From: an uncultured Lachnospiraceae bacterium
GTDB lineage: Bacteria; Bacillota; Clostridia; Lachnospirales; Lachnospiraceae
Length of the DNA: 64,000 bases
Direction of reading: 5' to 3'
Assembly (NCBI GenBank): GCA_900544685.1
Contig: UQWA01000015.1
Location: 1-64,000 of the forward strand
Shown one piece after another: positions 25,130-33,056 of the stretch. The notes beneath the pieces are model-generated. The model was not told the DNA's origin, did no database searches, and was given only the letters and a program-made list of their open reading frames with translations. Position 1 is the stretch's first letter; every line of letters begins with the position of its first letter. The translations under genes were made by a program, and so were the position numbers.

Positions 25130-26011
25130 CTATCCCAGTGTGGCATGGCGTTTGTTATACAGGAACATGAACAGGGAGGCTCCGATAATCAGGACATAGC
25201 CCAGAAAACTCAGTATATCAGGAATTTCTCCAAAGAACAGGAATCCAAGGATTGCTGTGAAGATGATCTGGCTGTAGTCGTAGATGGAGATTTCCCTTGC
25301 CGGAGCGCATTTGTATGCGGCAGTGATGGAGAACTGACCGCAGGCAGCACCCAGTCCTGCACCGATCAGGATCAGTGCCTGCTTTGGTGTTGGCATTACA
25401 AAATGAGTGGCAATCCACGGAATAACAATCAATGTGGAAAATGCTGAGAAGTAAAATACAATCACAGGTCCTTTCATATCATACATACCCATTTTGCGCA
25501 CCATAGTATAGGCAATGCCGGCTCCTAAGCCACCAAGGACACCCATCAGGGCTGGAAACAGCTCCACATTCTGGAATCCCGGCTTTACAATGCACAGGCA
25601 TCCGAAAAATGCCAGAATCAGACAGAAAAACTGAATCGGTTTGATCTTTTCTTTCAGAATAAAGTAAGAAAAGATAATGGCAAAAAACGGAGACAGTTTG
25701 TTTAAAATATTTGCATTGGCAAGCAGCAGATGGTCTATCGCATAAAAGTTACACAGAATACCGGTTGTTCCGCACGCACAGCGAATAAACAAAGGGAAGC
25801 GGCATTCTTTTTTTACAGTCAGAGGAACTTTGTCACGAATCAGAACACCGGCTGCGAAGATGGCGGCAACCAGATTCCGGAAAAAACTCTTTTCCACAGA
25901 CGGCAGATCACCGGAGAGACGGACGAAAAAGCTCATGAATCCGAATCCCAGGGCAGCCAGCAGAATAAACAGGATGCCTTTTACATAATTATCATTTTTT
26001 GTTTCAGTCAT
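25130..26011 (-). CDS. EamA/DMT-family transporter
   Basis: A membrane protein of about 293 residues with ten hydrophobic segments arranged as two EamA repeats (GILFILLAALGFGFMSFFVR and MGVLGGLGAGIAYTMVRK are the repeat starts). DMT proteins export amino acids, nucleobase derivatives or other small metabolites. ATG 26011 is used; a GTG nine bases upstream is possible. It is divergent from the ECF importer and has its own promoter. The substrate is unknown. Confidence 0.85.
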   Translation of the reverse strand: MTETKNDNYVKGILFILLAALGFGFMSFFVRLSGDLPSVEKSFFRNLVAAIFAAGVLIRDKVPLTVKKECRFPLFIRCACGTTGILCNFYAIDHLLLANANILNKLSPFFAIIFSYFILKEKIKPIQFFCLILAFFGCLCIVKPGFQNVELFPALMGVLGGLGAGIAYTMVRKMGMYDMKGPVIVFYFSAFSTLIVIPWIATHFVMPTPKQALILIGAGLGAACGQFSITAAYKCAPAREISIYDYSQIIFTAILGFLFFGEIPDILSFLGYVLIIGASLFMFLYNKRHATLG

Positions 26012-26066
26012 ATTTATCACACTTTCTAAAAAAATATCCCTTTAAAACAGGAGAAATTACTTCAAC

Positions 26067-26096
26067 AGTATACTACCGGAAAATAGCAGAAGTCAA
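26067..26096 (-). promoter_or_regulatory. Promoter of the EamA transporter
   Basis: On the minus strand TTGACT (26096-26091) and TATACT (26072-26067) flank an 18-bp spacer. The start codon follows about 55 bp downstream. Confidence 0.55.
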
Positions 26097-26118
26097 TTCA
26101 AGAATGCTACAGGCAAGG

Positions 26119-26147
26119 TTGTATTTTAACTGAAAATTTGCTATAGT
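26119..26147 (+). promoter_or_regulatory. Promoter of the ECF transporter operon
   Basis: TTGTAT (26119-26124), a 17-bp spacer and TATAGT (26142-26147) precede the strong ribosome site AGGAGGAG of the S-component gene. The leader is only about 35 nt, too short for a vitamin riboswitch, so control (if any) is at initiation. Confidence 0.55.
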
Positions 26148-26187
26148 AGCATTGATTTAAAGTATAAAAAAGGAGGAGATCGTTGTT

Positions 26188-26742
26188 ATGAAATCAAAGT
26201 TTGGCATCAAAGAAGTAGTTGCAACAGGTATTGGAACTGCGTTGTTTGTGGTATTGACCACAGTGCAGATCCCGCTGGGATTTATTCCGAACACCGCACT
26301 GCAGCCAAGAGCCGCGCTTCTGGCATTTTTTGCGGCAGTATTCGGACCGGTAGTTGGCGGTATCATGGGGCTTCTGGGACATGCGCTTGGTGATGCGCTG
26401 TTTTATGGAAGCGTATGGTGGAGTTGGGTATTCCCGGATGCCCTGTTTGGAATTATTGTTGGAGCATTTGCAGCTTACTTTTCCATCAAGGAAGGGGGAT
26501 TTGCCAAGAAAGAAGCAATTCGTTTTAATGTGATTCAGGTCATTGGCAATGCCCTTGCATGGATTGTCGTAGCACCACTGTTGGATATTTTAATCTATGC
26601 AGAGCCGGCAAAGAAAGTGTTCGTTCAGGGCTTCTTTGCATTCCTTGGCAACATTATCGTAGTGGGTATTCTGGGAACACTGCTGGCGTTTGGTTATGCA
26701 AAGGCTGGTGGAAAGTCATCCAGCCTGTCAAAAGAAGATTAG
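26188..26742 (+). CDS. ECF transporter S component (UPF0397 family)
   Basis: A 184-residue membrane protein with five or six hydrophobic segments. The sequence KEVVATGIGTALFVVL near the start and the FGPVVGGIMGLLGHALGD and WWSWVFPDALFG stretches are characteristic of UPF0397, which databases often label a riboflavin-type substrate-binding subunit. It captures the vitamin or nucleobase-like substrate for the energising module encoded by the next two genes. The three genes together give a dedicated (group I) ECF importer. Absence of a riboswitch leaves the substrate open. Confidence 0.85.
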   Translation: MKSKFGIKEVVATGIGTALFVVLTTVQIPLGFIPNTALQPRAALLAFFAAVFGPVVGGIMGLLGHALGDALFYGSVWWSWVFPDALFGIIVGAFAAYFSIKEGGFAKKEAIRFNVIQVIGNALAWIVVAPLLDILIYAEPAKKVFVQGFFAFLGNIIVVGILGTLLAFGYAKAGGKSSSLSKED

Positions 26743-26753
26743 GAATATAAAAT

Positions 26754-28478
26754 ATGGAACCGATTATAGAATTTTGCGATTATTCATTTAAATACAGGGC
26801 TCAGAAAGAGCCTACCTTAAAGAAAATCAATCTGAAGATCTATCCGGGTGAAAAGGTTCTCATTGTAGGCCCGTCCGGTTCCGGGAAATCGACACTGGCT
26901 CATTGTCTCAATGGGCTGGTGCCTTTTTCGTATCCGGGAGAAAGCAGCGGATCACTGAAGATCAAAGGAAAAGATCCGAAAGAAGAGGGTATTTTCGGAA
27001 TGTCCAAGCTGGTGGGAACGGTATTACAGGATACAGATGGACAGTTTATTGGGCTGACAGTTGCAGAAGATATTGCGTTCTCACTGGAAAATGAGTGTAC
27101 AGATCAGAAAGAGATGGTGCAGCGGGTAAATGAGACCGCAAGAGAACTGGATCTGGAAAAGCTTCTGGATCATGCCCCGGGAGAACTGTCAGGAGGACAG
27201 AAGCAGAGAGTCTCCATGGCAGGAGTGATGATTGACCGGGTGGAGATTCTGTTATTTGACGAGCCGCTGGCGAATCTGGATCCTGCCAGTGGAAAACGCA
27301 CGATTGATCTGATTGACCGTATTCAGAAAAATGATCATACAACAATCGTTATCATTGAGCATCGTTTGGAAGATGTGCTCTACCGGGATGTAGACCGGAT
27401 TGTAGTAGTTGGAGATGGAAAAATTGTGGCAGATATGACACCGGATGCACTTCTGGCAGCTTCTGTGCTGGAGCAGGAAGGTATTCGTGAGCCGTTATAT
27501 CTGACTGCATGTAAATATATGGGAATACCTGTGACAGAAGAGCGTAAGCCACAGCATATAGAAAGCTTTAATCTTTCCGGAATGGAAGAAAAGGCTCAGC
27601 AGTGGTATCAGAAGACTGCCTGGATACCGCGGCAGACAGATTTAGAAAAGCTTCTCGAAGTAAAAAATGTCAGCTTTGGATATACAGAAGGACAGCGGGT
27701 ACTCCAGAATGTGAGTTTTCAAGTGAAAAAAGGCGAGATGCTGAGTATTGTCGGAAAAAACGGAGCAGGTAAATCTACCATGTCCAGTCTGATCTGCGGA
27801 TTCCTGCCAACGACAGAAGGCAGCATCTGTTACCACGGATACGATATGAAAGGCTGGAGTATCAAAGAGCGGGGCGAGAAGATTGGATTTGTGATGCAGA
27901 GTCCGAACCAGATGATTTCCAAGGCAATGATTTTTGATGAGGTAGCACTGGGACTGGTGATCCGTCAGGTATCGGAAGAGGAGATAAAGGAACGGGTACA
28001 TCGGGCACTGAAGATCTGTGGACTGTATGAGATGCGGAACTGGCCGGTATCTGCTTTAAGCTTCGGACAAAAAAAGAGAGTAACCATTGCATCTATTCTG
28101 GTAATGGAACCGGAGATAATCATTCTCGATGAGCCGACGGCAGGACAGGATTACCGTCATTATACAGAGATTATGGAATTCCTGAAAAGATTGAATCAGG
28201 AATCCGGCATCACTATTATGATGATTACCCATGATATGCACCTGATGCTGGAATACACAGATCGGGCGATCGTGCTGGCAGATGGACAGATCCTGGCAGA
28301 CGATACCCCTGCAGCGATACTGACCAATAAGCATCTGGCAGAACAGGCGAATCTGAAAAAAACATCCCTGTATGATCTGGCAGTAAAATGTGGAATATCA
28401 GATGTATCGGGATTCGTAGAGCGGTTTATTCAGTATGACAGGAAGGAGAGGAAACATGTCCAGAATTTTGAAATATGA
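26754..28478 (+). CDS. ECF transporter fused double ATPase (EcfA-A')
   Basis: A 574-residue protein with two complete ABC ATPase domains. Domain 1 has Walker A VGPSGSGKST (about 38-47), signature LSGGQKQRVSM and Walker B ILLFDEPLANLDP. Domain 2 has Walker A VGKNGAGKST (about 335), signature LSFGQKKRVTI and Walker B IIILDEPTAGQD. It combines the EcfA1 and EcfA2 roles in one chain, as is common with UPF0397 S components. It starts 11 bp after the S gene and overlaps the T gene by 23 bp. Confidence 0.92.
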   Translation: MEPIIEFCDYSFKYRAQKEPTLKKINLKIYPGEKVLIVGPSGSGKSTLAHCLNGLVPFSYPGESSGSLKIKGKDPKEEGIFGMSKLVGTVLQDTDGQFIGLTVAEDIAFSLENECTDQKEMVQRVNETARELDLEKLLDHAPGELSGGQKQRVSMAGVMIDRVEILLFDEPLANLDPASGKRTIDLIDRIQKNDHTTIVIIEHRLEDVLYRDVDRIVVVGDGKIVADMTPDALLAASVLEQEGIREPLYLTACKYMGIPVTEERKPQHIESFNLSGMEEKAQQWYQKTAWIPRQTDLEKLLEVKNVSFGYTEGQRVLQNVSFQVKKGEMLSIVGKNGAGKSTMSSLICGFLPTTEGSICYHGYDMKGWSIKERGEKIGFVMQSPNQMISKAMIFDEVALGLVIRQVSEEEIKERVHRALKICGLYEMRNWPVSALSFGQKKRVTIASILVMEPEIIILDEPTAGQDYRHYTEIMEFLKRLNQESGITIMMITHDMHLMLEYTDRAIVLADGQILADDTPAAILTNKHLAEQANLKKTSLYDLAVKCGISDVSGFVERFIQYDRKERKHVQNFEI

Positions 28479-29280
28479 ACAGAAAAATACCTGGATTGAT
28501 GACCTGACAGGAGTTACAAAGCTGATGTTTTTCCTGTTATGGTCCATTGTCAGCATGATCACATATGATACCAGAGTGCTTCTGGTTATGTTGCTGTTCA
28601 GTATTATCATTTTCCGAATGTCGAAAATCAGCTGGAAACAGGTGGGAACGGTATTCAAATTCATATTATTGTTTTTATGTTTGAATCTGGTTGTGATTTT
28701 CTTCTTTTCCCCTTATCAGGGCAGTAAGATCTATGGAACAAGAAGCGAGCTGTTCCATTTGTTTGGCAATTATGCAGTGACAAAGGAACAGTTATTTTAT
28801 GAATTCAATATTATGATCAAGTATTTTACTGTAGCTCCAGCAGTACTGATGTTCATCTGCACGACGAATCCAAGTGAGTTTGCAGCATCGTTAAACCGGA
28901 TTGGAGTACCGTATCATGTGGGATATTCTGTGGCAATTGCGTTACGTTATATTCCTGATGTACAGGAAGACTTCACCAGAATTAAAAACGCACAGGCAGC
29001 CAGAGGAATCGAGATGTCAAGTAAGGCATCCCTGCTTTCCAGAATCAAAAATACGGCAACTATTTTGCTGCCGCTGATTTTTACCGGTATGGAGCGAATC
29101 GATACCATCAGCAATGCCATGGAACTGAGACGGTTCGGTCTGCACAAAAAAAGAACCTGGTATTCCGGAAGACCATTGAAAACTGCAGATTATGCAGTCA
29201 TAATCTTTCTGGCGGTATTCAGCGTGGGAGCACTGATACTCACCTTCCGGAATGGAAGCAGGTTCTATAATCCATTTTAA
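28456..29280 (+). CDS. ecfT: ECF transporter T component
   Basis: A transmembrane coupling protein of about 274 residues (CbiQ/EcfT family). Four to five membrane segments are followed by the cytoplasmic coupling helices, whose Ala-Arg-Gly signature is visible as AQAARGIEM and ELRRFG. ATG 28456 follows GGAGAGGAAAC and lies inside the end of the ATPase gene. It completes the importer. The gene converges on the zinc-ribbon gene with a single base between the two stop codons and no separate terminator. Confidence 0.88.
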   Translation: MSRILKYEQKNTWIDDLTGVTKLMFFLLWSIVSMITYDTRVLLVMLLFSIIIFRMSKISWKQVGTVFKFILLFLCLNLVVIFFFSPYQGSKIYGTRSELFHLFGNYAVTKEQLFYEFNIMIKYFTVAPAVLMFICTTNPSEFAASLNRIGVPYHVGYSVAIALRYIPDVQEDFTRIKNAQAARGIEMSSKASLLSRIKNTATILLPLIFTGMERIDTISNAMELRRFGLHKKRTWYSGRPLKTADYAVIIFLAVFSVGALILTFRNGSRFYNPF

Positions 29281-29281
29281 A

Positions 29282-29686
29282 TCACACCTTCACTTCAAAG
29301 TCTTTATGGCACTTTGGACAGTTGGTGACATGTTTTCCTTTTACTTTTGGAAGACGGATGGTTGTATGGCAGTACGGGCACTTGCGGTATACGTGAGTGT
29401 TGCGGTCCTGCCATTTTCTTTTCTGAAGACGGAAGAAGCGGGCTGCTTTGTTGTACTGATCCATGTAATAGTTATTCTCTTTTTGTCTGGCCTCAAAGTT
29501 TCTGGACAGGCAGCGGTACAGGAAAAAGAGCACGACGATCAACCCCAGTGTATAGAAAATACTGCTTCTGGTTACCAGGTTTAATACAAAAAAAGCAAGA
29601 TAGACAAAAAACAATGCCTGGCCGAGCTGATCCATGCCGTAACGTCCCTGAAGAAAACGGTTTAAAGCATCTCTTAATTTATTCAT
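29282..29686 (-). CDS. Zinc-ribbon membrane protein
   Basis: A 134-residue protein. Two adjacent hydrophobic segments (about 22-60) are followed by a charged coiled-coil-like region and a C-terminal zinc ribbon, KCPYCHTTIRLP...CPKCHKDF, with two CxxC knuckles. It begins 17 bp after the J-domain gene and is the last gene of the hsp70 operon. The topology places the zinc ribbon in the cytoplasm. It may tether the chaperone module to the membrane, which is inference from position only. Confidence 0.72.
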   Translation of the reverse strand: MNKLRDALNRFLQGRYGMDQLGQALFFVYLAFFVLNLVTRSSIFYTLGLIVVLFFLYRCLSRNFEARQKENNYYMDQYNKAARFFRLQKRKWQDRNTHVYRKCPYCHTTIRLPKVKGKHVTNCPKCHKDFEVKV

Positions 29687-29703
29687 GATATAACGAATCC
29701 TCC

Positions 29704-30561
29704 TTACAAATATTCTTCCGGATTGATCTGAGCCGGATTGCCCATTGCAGATTCCCCGACACCGGAGTGTGAGGAACTATTATCTGGAACATTGTAGTAG
29801 TAGCTGTTATTCGGTGTGGTATAGTAACCATAGTTACGGAAACCACAGCATCCACCACCACCACACAGCATACAGAACAGGTTGATAACAATGTAATACC
29901 AGCAGCAGCTATGTGTGGAATGGAAGGTACGTCCAAAGGTCTCGCTCTGTTCTGTGAAGACCCGTCCACCGGACTGTATCTGGTTCAGAAGCTGACGGTA
30001 CTGGGCATTATTAGGTTCCATCTGCACAGCTGTCTTGATATGAGACAGGGCAGTAACCTGATTACCGGTATTATAATTTGCAATGGCACTTAAGAAATAC
30101 CATTCTGCATTCTTACTGGATATGGTACTCAGTACATGGAGAGCTTCTTCATAACAGTGATTGCGGATATAATGCCGAACTGTGTCATATGGAGAAGGCT
30201 GGCCGGAGTTATTACTTTGCTGCTGATATCCGCCAAATCCACCAAAGGCTTCCCAGAAACTGGCAAACGGATCATCACCATAAGAGCCGCTGCCATTGCC
30301 ATAGGAACCACCTCCATAAGAGCTTCCGCCGTAAGAAGATCCGCCGTAGGAGGAACTGCTTCCATAAGAAGAACTGCCGGCTGTTCCGTTTTTTATCTGA
30401 TTATAAGCGGCATTGATTTCACTCATTTTCTGCGCTGCAGCTTCATCGCCCGGATTCAGGTCCGGATGGTATTTTTTTGCCAGCTTACGATATGCTTTTG
30501 TGACTTCCTCTTCAGAGGCACCATGTGGTACACCGAGTACCTCATAAGGATCCTGTGTCAT
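29704..30561 (-). CDS. J-domain protein with Gly/Ser/Tyr-rich linker and C-terminal membrane segment
   Basis: A 285-residue DnaJ-type co-chaperone that should stimulate ATP hydrolysis by the Hsp70 encoded two genes upstream. Residues 1-60 are the J domain with the essential HPD at 32-34. A low-complexity Gly/Ser/Tyr tract (repeats of SSYGGSSYGG type) follows. Then comes a TPR-like helical region (YEEALHVLSTISSKNAEWYF onward) and a Cys/Gly-rich hydrophobic segment (YIVINLFCMLCGGGGCCG) that may anchor it in the membrane. The DnaJ zinc finger and CTD substrate domains are absent. It overlaps DUF5685 by ATGA. Confidence 0.85.
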   Translation of the reverse strand: MTQDPYEVLGVPHGASEEEVTKAYRKLAKKYHPDLNPGDEAAAQKMSEINAAYNQIKNGTAGSSSYGSSSSYGGSSYGGSSYGGGSYGNGSGSYGDDPFASFWEAFGGFGGYQQQSNNSGQPSPYDTVRHYIRNHCYEEALHVLSTISSKNAEWYFLSAIANYNTGNQVTALSHIKTAVQMEPNNAQYRQLLNQIQSGGRVFTEQSETFGRTFHSTHSCCWYYIVINLFCMLCGGGGCCGFRNYGYYTTPNNSYYYNVPDNSSSHSGVGESAMGNPAQINPEEYL

Positions 30562-31373
30562 TTTTTCTTTACACTCCTCTTTTTGTATAATTCGTACTTA
30601 ATGAGAACACCAGAAAAAAGGATGTTTTCAATAATTGCACGGTCTTTTTGAAAATTCAGAGCCTGATAAGATGATACTACATCAGACATCAACATATGCA
30701 GTATATCATCAAATTCCTTTTTTTGACAGATGACAAGTGGATTATAGCTCTGTTTTTTTAAATCTTTTTTTAAATCCATGCAGGCATCCAGAATATAGAT
30801 GTATTTTCCCAGAACTTTGCCAAAGGTGCGCAGACGTTCGTCCAGAGAATCTTCAAACGGAACAAAAAGTTCGCCCATCAGATCACCGAAGCAGTTTGCC
30901 GGGACATCCGGAATCAGAATATTATTTTTTTCAATCATGGAAAGTTCGTCCAGCTTCTCACGAATAACCCTGCACTGCCTTGGAAAACTCTGTTCCACTT
31001 TTTTGCATTCTTTTTCAAGGAGACGGGATTCTCCCAGAGACAGAAGATTCTTATCATCGTTCCAGTCATCTAACATATTATAGTAGGCAAGGTAGATATT
31101 CATGTCTGCTGCATAGTCCAGAATCTCGCTTTTCAGATATTCCTGCTTTTTCAGTGGATGAACACGGCATTTTTGACTGTGGAGAGATTCAGGGGCATCA
31201 TATACAGCAGACAGAAATAGAGCAAGGAAAGTCATATCGTAGGTAAGGGTCATTCTACAAAGTGAATTGTGTCTGTTTCCCAATGCTCTGCACAGTCCAC
31301 AGTAATAGGACTGATAACGATATCGGTCTTCCGGAGACAATTGTTCCATATTAGCTAATATATATCCGAACAT
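30558..31373 (-). CDS. DUF5685 family protein
   Basis: A 271-residue, mostly helical cytoplasmic protein of unknown function. The N terminus has the family-like YYCGLCRALG motif. Two Asp-rich motifs stand out: DDWNDD at 102-107 and DACMDLKKD at 196-204. Their spacing and form recall the DxxxD pairs of the all-helical isoprenoid (squalene/phytoene) synthases. ATG 31373 is preferred because AGGAG lies 5 bp upstream. The gene sits 8 bp after hsp70 and overlaps the J-protein gene by 4 bp. Such tight coupling to a chaperone pair suggests it is a client or a partner of the Hsp70. Confidence 0.75.
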   Translation of the reverse strand: MFGYILANMEQLSPEDRYRYQSYYCGLCRALGNRHNSLCRMTLTYDMTFLALFLSAVYDAPESLHSQKCRVHPLKKQEYLKSEILDYAADMNIYLAYYNMLDDWNDDKNLLSLGESRLLEKECKKVEQSFPRQCRVIREKLDELSMIEKNNILIPDVPANCFGDLMGELFVPFEDSLDERLRTFGKVLGKYIYILDACMDLKKDLKKQSYNPLVICQKKEFDDILHMLMSDVVSSYQALNFQKDRAIIENILFSGVLIKYELYKKRSVKKK

Positions 31374-31381
31374 AAGAACTC

Positions 31382-32932
31382 CTATTCTTTCTTTTTGCGC
31401 CATGGACGCTTTTTCTTCCCGGCTGCTTCCCGGCGCTTCTGATCTTCCTCTTCATACATCTGAGCCTCATAGACGGCGCGGTCGATTTCTTCTTTGCTTA
31501 AATTGGAAGAAGCAGTAATCGTGATCTCCTGACTCTTACCGGTTCCCAGATCCCTGGCTGATACATTGACAATACCGTTGGCATCGATAGCAAAAGTGAC
31601 TTCAATCTGCGGAACGCCACGCATGGCACGTTTGATGCCCTTCAGATGGAATTCGCCGATCAGCTTATTATCTCGAGTCATCTGGCGTTCACCTTGAAAT
31701 ACCTTGATGTCCACAGTAGTTTGAAAACTGGCGGCAGTCGTGTAGATCTGGCTCTTTGTAATCGGAATGGTAGTATTGCGGTCAATAATTTTTGAATATA
31801 CGCCGCCCACCGTCTCAATACCAAGGGAAAGTGGTGTCACATCCAGAAGCAGGAGACCGGTTACTTCACCGGCAAGTACTCCGCCCTGAAGGGATGCACC
31901 CATAGCAACACATTCATCCGGGTTGATGCCCTTAAATGGCTCTTTTCCCATGAACTTGCGAATGGCTTCCTGAACGGCCGGGATACGGCTGGAACCGCCC
32001 ACCAGAAGTACTTTGGAGATATCTGTGGAAGCCAGACCGGCATCTGACAGTGCCTGGCGCACCGGATCCATGGTCTGTGCAACCAGATGGGAGGTCAGAT
32101 AATCGAACAGTCCGCGTGTTATGGTTGTTTCATAATTGACAGGACCATTCTTGTTCTGGGTCAGGAACGGAAGATTGACGGATGTCTCTGTCATGGAGCT
32201 TAAATCAATCTTTGCAGTCTCGGCAGCTTCCTTCAGACGCGCCAGTACAGCAATATCCTTACGGACATCGCATTTATATTCCCGTTTCAGATCTGCAACA
32301 AAATGATCCACCAGAGCCTGGTCAAAATCATCACCACCCAGATGATTATTGCCGGCAGTGGCAAGAACTTCAATGACACCGCTGTTGATATCCAGAATAG
32401 AGACATCAAAGGTACCGCCACCCAGGTCAAAGACCATGATTTTCTGAGGTTCCTCACGGTCAATTCCATAGGCAAGAGCTGCTGCTGTCGGTTCGTTGAT
32501 AATACGCTGTACATTCAACCCTGCAATGGTGCCGGCATCTTTGGTTGCCTGACGCTGTGCATCTGTAAAATAGGCAGGAACGGTAATCACGGCATCGGTG
32601 ACTTCTTCACCAAGATAATCACAGGCATCGTTCTTCAACTGTTGAAGAATCATGGCTGAGATCTCCTGAGGGGAATAGGACTTCCCATCGATGTTTACGT
32701 GATAGTCACTGCCCATGTGACGCTTGATCGAGCTGATGGTACGATTTGGGTTCACAACAGCCTGTCTTTTAGCGGTCTGTCCAATCAGACGTTCTCCGGT
32801 TTTTGTAAAAGCGACAACAGAAGGAGTGGTTCTGCTGCCGCTTTCATTAGGGATAATGACACTTTCTCCACCCTCCATGACTGCGACGCAGGAGTTGGTA
32901 GTGCCTAAATCAATTCCAATAAGTTTTGACAT
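31382..32932 (-). CDS. Hsp70-family chaperone lacking the C-terminal lid
   Basis: A 516-residue DnaK-like chaperone. The ATPase domain is complete: phosphate 1 GIDLGTTNSCVAVM, phosphate 2 VFDLGGGTFDVSI and adenosine LLVGGSSRIPAV. The hydrophobic linker is GLLLLDVTPLSLG, followed by the beta-sandwich substrate-binding domain. After SSNLSKEEIDRAVYEAQ the protein ends in a basic tail (GKKKRPWRKKKE), so the helical lid of about 100 residues found in DnaK (~610 residues) is missing. It is the first gene of a four-gene operon with its own J protein. It is unlikely to be the housekeeping DnaK, which is normally linked to grpE/hrcA. Confidence 0.88.
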   Translation of the reverse strand: MSKLIGIDLGTTNSCVAVMEGGESVIIPNESGSRTTPSVVAFTKTGERLIGQTAKRQAVVNPNRTISSIKRHMGSDYHVNIDGKSYSPQEISAMILQQLKNDACDYLGEEVTDAVITVPAYFTDAQRQATKDAGTIAGLNVQRIINEPTAAALAYGIDREEPQKIMVFDLGGGTFDVSILDINSGVIEVLATAGNNHLGGDDFDQALVDHFVADLKREYKCDVRKDIAVLARLKEAAETAKIDLSSMTETSVNLPFLTQNKNGPVNYETTITRGLFDYLTSHLVAQTMDPVRQALSDAGLASTDISKVLLVGGSSRIPAVQEAIRKFMGKEPFKGINPDECVAMGASLQGGVLAGEVTGLLLLDVTPLSLGIETVGGVYSKIIDRNTTIPITKSQIYTTAASFQTTVDIKVFQGERQMTRDNKLIGEFHLKGIKRAMRGVPQIEVTFAIDANGIVNVSARDLGTGKSQEITITASSNLSKEEIDRAVYEAQMYEEEDQKRREAAGKKKRPWRKKKE

Positions 32933-32962
32933 ATTAGCTTCTCCATACTATATAAATAATTG

Positions 32963-33006
32963 TAATTGCTTTATTTATAGTACCGTGAAAAGCAATTAAA
33001 TGTCAA
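32963..33006 (-). promoter_or_regulatory. Promoter and operator-like repeat of the hsp70 operon
   Basis: On the minus strand a perfect TTGACA (33006-33001) and TACTAT (32982-32977) flank an 18-bp spacer. A perfect 10-bp inverted repeat, TAATTGCTTT (32963-32972) and AAAGCAATTA (32989-32998), straddles the -10 and part of the spacer. It is not the CIRCE element (TTAGCACTC/GAGTGCTAA), so HrcA control is unlikely. It would suit a different repressor. Confidence 0.6.
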
Positions 33007-33056
33007 TATTCGGGCATAAACAGCCCATTAAATAAAAAGAAAAAATTTATAAAGAA

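Noticed and set aside
30078..30651. Open frames antisense to the J-domain gene
   Set aside because: They arise from the repetitive Gly/Ser/Tyr codons and match no protein pattern.
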